64,000 nucleotides of DNA from Undibacterium sp. KW1 (lineage in GTDB: Bacteria > Pseudomonadota > Gammaproteobacteria > Burkholderiales > Burkholderiaceae_D), in contig NZ_AP018439.1 of assembly GCF_009937955.1 (NCBI RefSeq), positions 3,658,001 to 3,722,000 of the forward strand, in the 5' to 3' direction. Shown here in pieces: positions 45,162 to 56,471 of the stretch. The position numbers and the translations under genes were made by a program. Under the pieces are notes generated by a model. It worked only from the letters and a program-made list of their open reading frames with translations, searched no databases and was not told the DNA's origin. The first letter of the stretch is position 1; the number at the start of each line of letters is the position of its first letter.

Positions 45162-46073
45162 TTGCCTGCACAATTACAGTCCACTCCTCCTGATCTGCCA
45201 ATACGCCCCTGGGCAGCAGCCATGCTGTTCTTGCTCGCGGCTGTCTGCATGTCGGGCTGTGACAGTAAGGATGGTGGTAAAGCCCTGCAACTGACAGACT
45301 GGCTTAGGGTCAGCAATCTGGCGGCAGAAATCCCGGCTGCTGGCGCACCACCAGCGCCAACACTGCGATATGCGATACGCAAACCTCAACGCATCTGGTT
45401 CATTGCCTATGATGACTGGCCAGACCTAGACTACGATCTGGTCAACCTTATCGATGACAAGAATATTCTCGTCGCCAGGAGCAGCAAATATGCAAAGACC
45501 CAGGCAGCAAAAGACGGCAAGCCTGCCGACACACAGGTCAGGCTTCTTAACGTCCATGGTGGCGCTGAAATCTCTCTCTGCCCATCAGCGGAAATGATCA
45601 ACGCGCCAGCGAACAGTGATTTTGCAGATTGCGTAGAAATCAGCAAGGCCAACAAATTGATCGTCAAGCGCGTCGATTTTCACGGCAAACTGCTGCAAAC
45701 CACCAGTATGGCTGCCAATGAATGGGATGACCTGATGACGCAAAAGAACGTGGCGTATTACGATGAGCAGCAGCAAGCCTATGTACTGGAAATTGGCAAA
45801 GACAATACCTATTGCCGCCTGATCGCACCAGGTAAGGAAAACAGCCTCAGCTTTACCTTGAATCTCATGGATACCAAAAGCAAGTGTGACGACTTGCCAA
45901 CCTGGGCCGCCATCACCCGCAAAAAATTAAGCAAGGCACTGAGCTTTGGTGAACTCGGCAAGCATGCTGCCATCTGGAAAAAACTGGAAACTTCCCATCC
46001 CGGCTGGCTGCCTGCCAAAAACGTCATCCAGGATGCCAGCGAAAAGAAAGCGTCTGCGCCGCCAGCCAGTTGA
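45162..46073 (+). CDS. Putative lipoprotein of unknown function
   Basis: A 303-residue protein with an N-terminal hydrophobic stretch (WAAAMLFLLAAVCMSGCDSKDGG) giving a lipobox-like MSGC. The mature part has scattered cysteines and repeated aromatic/charged segments (RIWFIAYDDWPDLDYDLVNLI) but no recognised domain. The apparent start is TTG at 45162; no better in-frame start gives a basic n-region. The next gene, with a similar exported character, follows after 51 bp. Confidence 0.6.
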   Translation: MPAQLQSTPPDLPIRPWAAAMLFLLAAVCMSGCDSKDGGKALQLTDWLRVSNLAAEIPAAGAPPAPTLRYAIRKPQRIWFIAYDDWPDLDYDLVNLIDDKNILVARSSKYAKTQAAKDGKPADTQVRLLNVHGGAEISLCPSAEMINAPANSDFADCVEISKANKLIVKRVDFHGKLLQTTSMAANEWDDLMTQKNVAYYDEQQQAYVLEIGKDNTYCRLIAPGKENSLSFTLNLMDTKSKCDDLPTWAAITRKKLSKALSFGELGKHAAIWKKLETSHPGWLPAKNVIQDASEKKASAPPAS

Positions 46074-46124
46074 GCTTGATGTTAAACTACCCCTGTCGTT
46101 TCCTTATACGCTTGTTGTTTGCCT

Positions 46125-46688
46125 ATGATAGTCAGAACCTTAGTCGTCATTTGTGCCATCGTTTCGATTTATTTTGGCATAGACAATTTGCAAAAATATC
46201 GCACCATGCGGGTTCCTGTCAGCGAGCTTGAACAAGTCGATGGCAATCTTGTGCTGATGGTGCACGAGGTGGATAACAATCCTGGCTATGTGGTCAATGG
46301 CAGCTTTAACAAACAGCTCTTGAAACTGACCTATAGTTACAATTTCAATGGCATGGAAAGAAGCACTGACACCATCTCCCCCATCTGCACAGTGTGCGAA
46401 GCCAAGCACGTGCTGAGAATGACAGGTTTAAAACCGGCAGAACTGGTTCCCGGTGCACCGCTGAAGGTCTATGTATCTTCAACTGATCCCAATAAGGCCT
46501 ACCTCGCCCTGCCCACCTCTGGCGAACTACAATCACAGATGTGGACCGTATTCTTGTGGCTGGTCTTTGCACCCGCCATGTGCCTGCTGTTCTACAAACT
46601 CGAGGGCAGTGGCAAAAAGCCGGACGAAGATACCGTCAAAGAAACCCAGGCATCATCCGGCGCGCCAGACAGGCTTCCTGAAGACTGA
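46125..46688 (+). CDS. DUF3592-like membrane protein
   Basis: A 187-residue protein with an N-terminal span (LVVICAIVSIYFGIDNL) and a C-terminal span (WTVFLWLVFAPAMCLLFY) flanking an extracytoplasmic domain with SYNFNGMERSTDTISP, PGAPLKVYVSSTDPNKAYL, a layout typical of DUF3592. It is probably an inner-membrane protein of unknown role. A TTG at 46119 is an alternative start. Confidence 0.65.
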   Translation: MIVRTLVVICAIVSIYFGIDNLQKYRTMRVPVSELEQVDGNLVLMVHEVDNNPGYVVNGSFNKQLLKLTYSYNFNGMERSTDTISPICTVCEAKHVLRMTGLKPAELVPGAPLKVYVSSTDPNKAYLALPTSGELQSQMWTVFLWLVFAPAMCLLFYKLEGSGKKPDEDTVKETQASSGAPDRLPED

Positions 46689-46746
46689 CTTCAGGCTGAA
46701 TTTTGGCAAAATTCCGACTTAACGCCAAATATATTCCGGCTGAATT

Positions 46747-47145
46747 TCAGACAGCATCCGTTTTTGGGGATTGCTCGTAGGCCGTATATTTCCTGGCATC
46801 GCCTTTGGCTTGCTCTACCGGGTACTTGATAGCATTGAGCACGATCTTTTCCATACTGGCCGCAAACAGATCAACTTCCAGCGCATCAGCCAACATGACC
46901 AGATAATTGAGTACGTCCGCCATCTCGTGGCGCACAGCAGTTTTTGCATGTTCGTCAAGCTCATCCGCCTTGCCAGTTGGCAGCCATTGAAAAATCTCCA
47001 GTAACTCTGCTGCCTCTACTGTCAGCGCACTGGCCAGGTTCTTGGGAGTATGGAATTGTGCCCAGTCACGTTCGGCAACGAACTGGCGCAAACGGTCACG
47101 GATATCTGTATATTGAACTTCAGGTACTGGCGTAGTCTGGGACAT
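46747..47145 (-). CDS. MazG-like nucleotide pyrophosphohydrolase
   Basis: A 132-residue all-alpha NTP pyrophosphatase of the RS21-C6/dCTPase type. The metal-binding pattern is EAAELLEIFQW with a later EMADVLNYLVMLADAL (ExxD). It probably hydrolyses aberrant or excess dNTPs such as dCTP. It ends the minus-strand trxB/dsbD run, 154 bp after trxB. Confidence 0.9.
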   Translation of the reverse strand: MSQTTPVPEVQYTDIRDRLRQFVAERDWAQFHTPKNLASALTVEAAELLEIFQWLPTGKADELDEHAKTAVRHEMADVLNYLVMLADALEVDLFAASMEKIVLNAIKYPVEQAKGDARKYTAYEQSPKTDAV

Positions 47146-47179
47146 AATGAATTGAAAAAGAGGGTCTGCTTAAAATGAG

Positions 47180-47206
47180 CCTAAGTGGCCTAAGTGGCAT
47201 AAGTGG
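47180..47206. repeat. Three 9-bp tandem units
   Basis: CCTAAGTGG, CCTAAGTGG, CATAAGTGG lie in the gap between trxB and the MazG-like gene, just before that gene. No regulatory role is evident. Confidence 0.8.
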
Positions 47207-47299
47207 CCTTCCACAACCGCGGACGGTATTGTACATGGCTAAAGCAGCCATATCCCTTTCGCCTTCTTTATAAGCAGACTACACTTCAATTCACAAAAA

Positions 47300-50157
<2,858 letters not shown>

Positions 50158-50187
50158 ATGAACTCCTGTTTTTTAGCAGCAAGACTG

Positions 50188-51384
50188 CTACCACTGCTTG
50201 CTGATACCCAGTTGTATGCTTTGCGCCTTCAGCGCTGCAAGACCGGGGCTGCCCTTGTGGAATAGTCGCCAGTTACCGTGCTGCTCATAGTTTTCCAGCT
50301 TGATATCTACAGTCCAATCACTGGTCAATTGCTTGCTCACTTTGAAGCCAAAGGTCAATGCGCCAAAACCCGACAAGCGCTGGTCAGCAGAGCTGGGCTG
50401 GGTAGAAGCAAACTGATAGCCTGGCGGAAAAGGTGCTCCGAGTTGTGCATCATAGACAGGGTCAAAATAGAAACTGGCCGCACTTTGGCTATACACACGC
50501 AGCGACGGCGCGATTGTCCAGCCTTGCGAAAATGGCTGTACATACTCTGCTGTCAGGGTATGCGCCTTGACATCGTAAGTGTCGCTGTAGTAGCGATAGC
50601 TGAAGCGGCCTGTGCCACCCGTGCCCAGGAAGTGGTGATTCCAGCGGGCCAACAAGGTAGTCTGATTACGCTCTCTAGGCCTGCGATCCAGCGCCTTGTA
50701 AGGGTCAGAGAAATATCCCTCCCCTCTGCTATGACTGAGCGTCAATTGGGCGATGTCTTCTGCGGTCAATATCTGCGTGACACCTGCCATGATGCTGATC
50801 GTCTTTTTAGTCTCGTTTTTAACGATCAGGTTGGTAGGATTGATACGGTCATGGCTACCACCCAGGCCAACAGTCCAGGTGGTATTTTTATCTTCTGAAG
50901 AAAAATTCCCGGTTGCAGACAAGGCACGCGACTCGTAATCATGCTCAGTTGAATATGCGGTACCGACTGTCAGGCTGGCACGCGGGAAGTAACGGGTAAA
51001 CGCCACATCACCGGCAGTGCGCTGGTCATTCATGCGCGATGCACCAGAGATCGCGGTATGGTAACGCGGCGATGCACCGGATACGTCGTCCGAAGTCAGA
51101 GTAGCATCCAGCGACCAGTCTGCACCCAGGGGAGTAATCAGTGAAAGCGAAGGCGAGTTTGCTGTAATACGTTTCAGGCCCGCCTGTTTTTCTTCATAGT
51201 TCAGATACTTGAGGCTGAGGCTGGCATGCTCAGGCGGCGTCTCGGCCTTGACAACACCAGGTAGTAACAAGGCGGCAGTCAGCAATGCTGCACCGATGGT
51301 TTGCATATCAGATGAAGCAGGCAAGGTTTCAGACTCGGTAGAGGCAATAAGGGGAACCGAAGTTTTTTCAATAATTTTAGTCAT
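50188..51384 (-). CDS. DUF3570 outer-membrane-like protein
   Basis: A 398-residue protein with a leader followed by a hydrophobic signal-like stretch (IGAALLTAALLLPGVVKAETPP) and strand-rich sequence ending in aromatic LGISKQW, as in beta-barrel outer-membrane proteins. It belongs to the DUF3570 family, which is commonly paired with DUF4266 lipoproteins, as here. Role unknown; the barrel could transport or display the DUF4266 product or a metal. The long pre-signal N-terminus is also seen in the family. Confidence 0.85.
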   Translation of the reverse strand: MTKIIEKTSVPLIASTESETLPASSDMQTIGAALLTAALLLPGVVKAETPPEHASLSLKYLNYEEKQAGLKRITANSPSLSLITPLGADWSLDATLTSDDVSGASPRYHTAISGASRMNDQRTAGDVAFTRYFPRASLTVGTAYSTEHDYESRALSATGNFSSEDKNTTWTVGLGGSHDRINPTNLIVKNETKKTISIMAGVTQILTAEDIAQLTLSHSRGEGYFSDPYKALDRRPRERNQTTLLARWNHHFLGTGGTGRFSYRYYSDTYDVKAHTLTAEYVQPFSQGWTIAPSLRVYSQSAASFYFDPVYDAQLGAPFPPGYQFASTQPSSADQRLSGFGALTFGFKVSKQLTSDWTVDIKLENYEQHGNWRLFHKGSPGLAALKAQSIQLGISKQW

Positions 51385-51399
51385 GTCGAAATTCTCTGA

Positions 51400-51639
51400 T
51401 TAATTGCAACCACAACCACCGCCGCCCACACCGGCACCACCAGAAGCTGATTCGCGGCTGGTGTAGATGTGTTCGCCATAACGGGATTCCAGCCTGTCGT
51501 TTTCAAAGGTCATGGCTGTTTTCGCCAGATTGCCTTTTTCCCAGGGCTGTACGGGTTTGATCGTGCCGCAAGCAGACAACGCCAATGCAGCGCTGGCTAT
51601 CAATAACATCGTCGTGGTTTTCTTTACGATGACCTTCAT
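51400..51639 (-). CDS. DUF4266 lipoprotein with GGGCGCN tail
   Basis: A 79-residue precursor with lipobox LSAC (Cys24) after the hydrophobic stretch LLIASAALALSAC, then PVQPWEKGNLAKTAM, a central acidic segment and a glycine-rich tail ending GGGGCGCN. The family is DUF4266, and the tail Cys-Gly-Cys is typical. It overlaps TlpA by 4 bp (ATGA) and precedes DUF3570 by 15 bp. The paired cysteines suggest metal binding, a redox role or modification, all inference. It is close to the size of a peptide natural product precursor. Confidence 0.85.
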   Translation of the reverse strand: MKVIVKKTTTMLLIASAALALSACGTIKPVQPWEKGNLAKTAMTFENDRLESRYGEHIYTSRESASGGAGVGGGGCGCN

Positions 51640-52148
51640 TTGATTGCTCCCAACGAGGATTTTATTTTTTCTTCCAGCGCCGCCCTGTCTGCTTCCTTGA
51701 AGCCTGCATGCTCAAAGATGATTTTTCCATCCGGACCTATCAGCACGCTACTCGGCATGCCTTTCACGCCATAGCTACGGGGAGTCGCGCCAGCAGGGTC
51801 AAACGCCACCAAAAAGCGGGCCGGTGTGGTCGTCAAGAATTGACGGGCATCTTCATTTTTTTGATCGAGATTGACGCCGATGATCTGCAAACCCTGCGCA
51901 CCGTATTTCGATTGCAGCTCATTCATCCATGGGAAAGACTGGCGGCAGGGGCCGCACCATGAAGCCCAGAAATCCAGATACACCAACTTGCCCTGATACT
52001 TGGCCAGATTGATATTGCCTTCCACACCCTTGAGATCAAATGCCGGGGCGGTGCTACCTTTATCCAGCGCCATTGCTGAGGTTGCCATGAGCAGTGCAGC
52101 AATGCCCAGTGCAAAGCGTTTTTTGTATATATTCATAGAGAATTTCAT
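51636..52148 (-). CDS. TlpA-family periplasmic thioredoxin
   Basis: A 170-residue thioredoxin-fold protein with a signal peptide (FALGIAALLMATSAMALDKG) and the redox centre SWCGPCRQSFPWMNE. It probably reduces disulfides in the periplasm using electrons from DsbD. ATG 52148 has AGGG 8 nt upstream. It is immediately before the DUF4266 gene, so its client may be that protein's Cys-Gly-Cys end. Confidence 0.93.
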   Translation of the reverse strand: MKFSMNIYKKRFALGIAALLMATSAMALDKGSTAPAFDLKGVEGNINLAKYQGKLVYLDFWASWCGPCRQSFPWMNELQSKYGAQGLQIIGVNLDQKNEDARQFLTTTPARFLVAFDPAGATPRSYGVKGMPSSVLIGPDGKIIFEHAGFKEADRAALEEKIKSSLGAIK

Positions 52149-52213
52149 ATTCTTGGCCCTATCGTTTTCATATTCTTAAACCTGAAAGCCGGACCGCAGC
52201 CCGGCTTTACTGA

Positions 52214-54376
52214 TTAATCCTGTACCCTGGCCTGACGTGTCTGCTTCCTGCGCCAGATGATGACTGCCACAGCGAGCATGACGAGAACCGGCAGCATGGG
52301 GTCATTGCCATCGCGGGCAACCGAGCAACCACCGCCACCTTCATTTCTTGGCGCATTGGCTGTCACAGTTGGTGTGGTCGCATTCACGGCTGTGCCTGAA
52401 AAGGCGATGTTCCAGGTCGTACTGGTGTCTGAAGAGCTGATGACGACGCTACCATTGTTAGTACCTGCATTTGTTGGGGCATAACTGACCACCAGTTCGC
52501 AAGAAGTATTTGCCTGCAGGCTGAATGGGAAGCGTGGGCAGGATGAGCCATCCACCACCGCTGCGTATGCACCACTGAACGCAGCATTTGTCAGCGCAAT
52601 CGCAGCGCTGCCTGGGTTAGTCAGCGTGAAGCGTTTTACCAGGTTGGCACTGCCTATCGTGGCAGAACCAAAGTCAAAAGATTGCGGATTGATATTCAGC
52701 GTAACAGTCTTGACAGGGATCGCTACGCCAGTGCCCGCCAGCCCCAGACTGAGTTGCGCACCACCATCGGTCACCAGCAAGACATTTGCGGTTTTACTAC
52801 CTGCGCTGCCCGGCTTGAAGCTGGTATCGATGGTGCAGCTTGCTGCCGGGCTCAGCGTGCCGTTTGTGCTGCAAGTACCGGCCAATATAAAGTCATTGAG
52901 CTGGCTGCCATTCAAGACCAGGCTGGTGATTTTCAGCGCTGCAGTGCCGGTATTACTCAGCGTGGTCGTATGCTTGGCAGAAGTGGTGCCAACCTGGGTG
53001 TCGCTGAACTGTACTGTGCCGGTATCTGACAAGACCGGTTTCGCAACTGCCTGTTTGGTCGCCGTACCAGTAATAGCTACCTGCAAAGGCGCAGCATTGG
53101 ATGTCACAGCCAGGCTGGCGCTGACATCACCCTCGACCGTCGGTGTGAATACCACGGGTACATTGCAATTCGCACCAACTGCGAGGCTGCTGCCACAAGT
53201 ACTACCTGCACCCAGCGTAATTGCTGATGCACCGCTGATTTTGATTGATGTGAAAGTCAGTGCGACATTGCCGGTATTGGATAAACTGATCTGTTGTGTC
53301 AATGGTGAAGCAGCTACCGTCTGGGCACCAAAGGCCAGCACGCTGGGTGTCGCGGTAATGGCCGGTGAAGCTGCCGCCGCACTGCCCGCGAGGCTGACGA
53401 CGGCATTGCCGTTCGAGGCATTGCTGGCGATATTCAATGCTGCCGCAAAAGCACCTGCAGTGGCTGGTGTTGCCTGCAAGGTGATGGTGCATTGGCCACC
53501 TGCGGCAACTGCAGTCTGTGTACTGCAGGTGCCACCAACGGCAAAGATACCTGCATTGGCGCCACTCAAGGCAATGGAACTGAAATTCAGGGCTGCCTGG
53601 CCGCTATTGCTGATGTTAACAGTCTGCAGTGCAGACGCAGCATTCACCAGCAGCGTACCAAAGTTCAGGCTACTGGCTGACACTGTGAGGCCAGCCTGAG
53701 CAGCGGCATTTCCGGTGCCGCTCAGCGTAACCAGACTAACACCGCCAGTCGCATTGTGGCTGATACTGATATTGGCAGTACGACTGCCTTGTGCAGTTGG
53801 TTTGAATGTAGATAACACAGTGCAACTGGCACTTGGCGCCAGTGAACTGCCACCTGCGCAGCTACCGCCAGCAAGATTAAAGTCCGTAGCGGATCCACCT
53901 GTCAGCGCAATCGAAGTGATATTCAATGCGGCAGACCCGGTATTGCTAAGCGTGGCACTCAATGCCGTGCTGGTCTGGCCTACCGTGGTTCCGGTAAACA
54001 CCAGGCTGGCAGATGAAACTGTGGCTATCGGCCCGGCTACGACGCTGGGGTTGCCGATGAATGCAGCAAGGTCAGCGATTTCATCTGCGGTGAATTTATT
54101 CCTGTATAAATTCCCCATGCCACCTTTATTCTGGGCAAAGGCATTGCTGATTTCTGTTGGATTATTCGCTCCACGCAAAATACCGTTGACGTTATTGGCA
54201 GGGGTAGCGCCATGGCAGGCGGTGCAACTGGTGCCGCCGCCTGTTGGGCCATTCAGATACAGGCTTTTGCCATTCAGGGCATCTGCTGCATGAGCTGCTG
54301 ACATGCCAGCAAATAACACAGTCCCCAGCACACTGAGCTGCCGTAGCGTGCGCGTAAAACGAAAATGCAAGTTCAT
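52214..54376 (-). CDS. Cytochrome c / choice-of-anchor D protein with JDVT-CTERM tail
   Basis: About 720 residues. A signal peptide is followed by a c-type cytochrome domain with CTACH (C56, C59, H60 by the longer frame) and a methionine-bearing GGMGNLYRNKFTADEIADLAAFI in part, then five successive choice-of-anchor D (ASH-like) Ig-type domains of about 105 residues. Each has a Cys pair of the type SC...SC. The end is NEGGGGCSVARDGNDPMLPVL, a hydrophobic span and RRKQTR, which matches the JDVT-CTERM sorting signal. It should be cut by the intramembrane protease next door and surface anchored. ATG 54376 is favoured (AAGGGA 6 nt upstream). Confidence 0.88.
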   Translation of the reverse strand: MNLHFRFTRTLRQLSVLGTVLFAGMSAAHAADALNGKSLYLNGPTGGGTSCTACHGATPANNVNGILRGANNPTEISNAFAQNKGGMGNLYRNKFTADEIADLAAFIGNPSVVAGPIATVSSASLVFTGTTVGQTSTALSATLSNTGSAALNITSIALTGGSATDFNLAGGSCAGGSSLAPSASCTVLSTFKPTAQGSRTANISISHNATGGVSLVTLSGTGNAAAQAGLTVSASSLNFGTLLVNAASALQTVNISNSGQAALNFSSIALSGANAGIFAVGGTCSTQTAVAAGGQCTITLQATPATAGAFAAALNIASNASNGNAVVSLAGSAAAASPAITATPSVLAFGAQTVAASPLTQQISLSNTGNVALTFTSIKISGASAITLGAGSTCGSSLAVGANCNVPVVFTPTVEGDVSASLAVTSNAAPLQVAITGTATKQAVAKPVLSDTGTVQFSDTQVGTTSAKHTTTLSNTGTAALKITSLVLNGSQLNDFILAGTCSTNGTLSPAASCTIDTSFKPGSAGSKTANVLLVTDGGAQLSLGLAGTGVAIPVKTVTLNINPQSFDFGSATIGSANLVKRFTLTNPGSAAIALTNAAFSGAYAAVVDGSSCPRFPFSLQANTSCELVVSYAPTNAGTNNGSVVISSSDTSTTWNIAFSGTAVNATTPTVTANAPRNEGGGGCSVARDGNDPMLPVLVMLAVAVIIWRRKQTRQARVQD

Positions 54377-54403
54377 CATAGTTCCCTTCAATGATTAAAT
54401 TTT

Positions 54404-54778
54404 TTACTGCATGCAAACACCAAGAGCCATTCCATTGAATACGGCATGGGTCAGCGCGCATAATCTCCAGTCACGTGTCGCCTGGTACAGCATCGCCAGC
54501 AGCAAGCCTGGTAAAAAAACAGCCGACACTACTGCCCAGCCAGATGCCAGATGCAAGCCGCTGAACGCCGTCGCAGACAACAACACCGGCATCAACCTTG
54601 TATGGCTACCCGGCTCATAAAACCGGTCTATCAGGTATTGCTGCAAACCAGCACGCACGACCAACTCTTCCAGAACCGGTGCCAGCAGCAATAGCCGCAA
54701 CAGGGTTGCCATATCCACTGACCACAACTGATTTCCACACATCGCTTGCTGAACAAAAATAGGAGAGATAAGGTTCAT
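54404..54778 (-). CDS. mrtJ: Glutamic-type intramembrane protease (JDVT-CTERM system, MrtJ-like)
   Basis: A small CPBP/Abi-type membrane protein of 124 residues with four or so hydrophobic segments. The glutamic signature is PVLEELVVRAGLQ with E37, E38 and R42, followed by H76 in FSGLHL and H111/N115 in LTHAVFN. These are the catalytic residues of Rce1-like proteases. The gene ends 27 bp before the JDVT-CTERM protein on the same strand, so protease and substrate are a dedicated pair. I recall the JDVT-CTERM protease being named MrtJ; the symbol should be checked. Confidence 0.85.
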   Translation of the reverse strand: MNLISPIFVQQAMCGNQLWSVDMATLLRLLLLAPVLEELVVRAGLQQYLIDRFYEPGSHTRLMPVLLSATAFSGLHLASGWAVVSAVFLPGLLLAMLYQATRDWRLCALTHAVFNGMALGVCMQ

Positions 54779-55191
54779 CGATAAGCAATGCGGGTGGATT
54801 AAAAAAGAGGTTTTTCTTCACATGAAAAAATAGACCTCTTCGTTTGTTTCAAGCGGTTAATACGTGAATCATTGAAATTGGTTCAAAGAAAAATGAAATA
54901 TTTTTTTGATGCGAGAAAAAACATCAGCAGTTTGCGAACTTGCCGGTTTTTTTGCGGTGGAAATTTGAAGAGAAAATATGGTGAGCGAAGATAAAAATTT
55001 CACCATGGCGATGCGCTACAATCATTTGCGAACGCTTGGACTGAGCAAGATATGGCAGATGACTGGTTGACCAGAAAGCATTATTATTTAAACAACAATC
55101 CCTCATCAGGCTAATGCCAGATATTTTTTACGCCGACATGAACCTTTTCCACCTGAGCAGGTATTAACAGCTAATCGAGGAGAGTGCAGGC
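54779..55191. other. 413-bp divergent gap, no gene recognised
   Basis: Between the intramembrane protease and the ECF sigma gene. AT-rich. TTTGCGAAC occurs twice, at 54931-54939 and 55025-55033, 94 bp apart; the GAAC end is reminiscent of ECF -35 elements, but no matching -10 was confirmed. No coding frame is supported. Confidence 0.5.
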
Positions 55192-55794
55192 ATGTTTGAG
55201 AATTGGGGATGGCGAGGTAAAACTGACAAGAAACGTCCAGATACCCCGGAAGCGCAGGAAGTTGAATTGATCACTTTGATAGCAAACGCCGATCGCCAGG
55301 CGTTTGAGGCCTTGTATCGTCTGTACTTTGGCAGGCTGGCCAGGTTTCTGGACAAAATGACACGCGATACACATCTAATAGAAGAAATAGTCAACGATAC
55401 AATGCTGGTCGTCTGGCAAAAAGCGCCCAGCTTTAACCATACTTCCCGCGTATCCACCTGGGTATTTGCGATAGCCTATCGCCAGGCCTTGAAAGCCATC
55501 AACAGTTTTGATGAAGCAGTCGAATCCGATTTTGAGCATCATGCAGCAGAGACCAGATACGAGCCAGAACAACAGATGTCAGCCCAGCAGCTTGATGCCG
55601 ACCTGAGCCGCGCCCTGCGTGCCCTGCCAATGGAGCAACGCGTAGTCGTGAGCCTCACTTATTATCATGAGATGGGATACAAGGAAATCGCTGAAACCAT
55701 GGAATGCCCGGTCAATACCGTCAAGACCCGGATGTTCCACGCCAGACAGCGTTTGAGATTCATGCTTTCCGACAGCATGGAGGAAATATTATGA
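55192..55794 (+). CDS. ECF-type RNA polymerase sigma factor
   Basis: A 200-residue sigma factor with region 2 (FEALYRLYFGRLARFLDKMT, EEIVNDTMLVVWQKAPSF) and region 4 (LRALPMEQRVVVSLTYYHEMGYKEIAETM and on to VKTRMFHARQRLRFML). It lacks a long non-conserved domain, so it is ECF rather than housekeeping. Its stop overlaps the anti-sigma start (ATGA), so the two are co-translated. Confidence 0.92.
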   Translation: MFENWGWRGKTDKKRPDTPEAQEVELITLIANADRQAFEALYRLYFGRLARFLDKMTRDTHLIEEIVNDTMLVVWQKAPSFNHTSRVSTWVFAIAYRQALKAINSFDEAVESDFEHHAAETRYEPEQQMSAQQLDADLSRALRALPMEQRVVVSLTYYHEMGYKEIAETMECPVNTVKTRMFHARQRLRFMLSDSMEEIL

Positions 55795-56471
55795 ACACGA
55801 AAACAAACCAGGTTCATCAATCTGATGAGTCTGACCATAGCCAGGTGCAGGACTTGTTGCCCTGGTATGCCAACAATACCCTGCAAGCTGATGAACAGCA
55901 GTTGGTACGAGCGCATTTGCAAACCTGCACTGCATGTCAGAATGACCTGCAATGGCAACAAAAGCTGAAGGCTGGTGAACCGGCGGCAAGTACAGTTCCC
56001 AATGTGGACAGAGCCCTCGCCCGTCTTTTACCAAAGCTGGATAGGCAAGTACAAGCAGCCAAAGTTAACAATACCAATAACTTCATGGCACGCTTGTGGA
56101 CGCTGTTTACTGCGGATGGCAAGGCTCCTGCGCGTTGGGGAATGGCGGTCATGGCAGCACAAACTGCCGTCATTGTCGGACTGGTCGCGTTTATGGCACT
56201 GCCCAGGCAGGACGACAGCAGTTATCGCGTACTTGGCAGCGGTGAGCGTTCTTCCGGTAATATTGTGGTTGTATTCAAACCAGAAACCACAGTCAAAGAT
56301 ATACAACGCATCATGTCCATCAACGACGCCCGCATCATCGATGGCCCGACCGTCACCAATGCCTACCTGCTCAATGTCGATGATTCCAGGCTGGAGCAAA
56401 GCATCAGGGAACTGCGCTCTGAGGCGGGCATAGAGCTGGTTGAATCCCTGGGTTCGGGAGCTGCAAAATGA
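55791..56471 (+). CDS. Anti-sigma factor with zinc finger and periplasmic I9-like domain
   Basis: A 226-residue single-pass protein. The cytoplasmic part has the anti-sigma zinc motif H42-x3-C46-x2-C49. The span is at about 117-137 (MAVMAAQTAVIVGLVAFMAL). The periplasmic part, about 157-218 (GNIVVVFKPETTVKDIQRIM, then IIDGPTVTNAYLLNV), resembles the inhibitory prosegment (I9/fervidolysin-like) of subtilases. The gene overlaps the sigma gene and the S8 protease gene, so the periplasmic domain may bind the neighbouring protease; the structural resemblance is by sequence pattern only. Confidence 0.85.
   Translation: MNTKTNQVHQSDESDHSQVQDLLPWYANNTLQADEQQLVRAHLQTCTACQNDLQWQQKLKAGEPAASTVPNVDRALARLLPKLDRQVQAAKVNNTNNFMARLWTLFTADGKAPARWGMAVMAAQTAVIVGLVAFMALPRQDDSSYRVLGSGERSSGNIVVVFKPETTVKDIQRIMSINDARIIDGPTVTNAYLLNVDDSRLEQSIRELRSEAGIELVESLGSGAAK

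Noticed and set aside
47235..47251. Hairpin ATGGCT/AGCCAT downstream of trxB as terminator
   Set aside because: Only a 6-bp stem and no T-run on the minus strand.
52626..53699. Long plus-strand open frame (357 codons) opposite the choice-of-anchor D gene
   Set aside because: It is antisense to a gene whose haem motif, repeats and sorting tail are clear; its Val/Ala/Pro-rich translation reflects the Gly/Ala/Thr-rich gene below.
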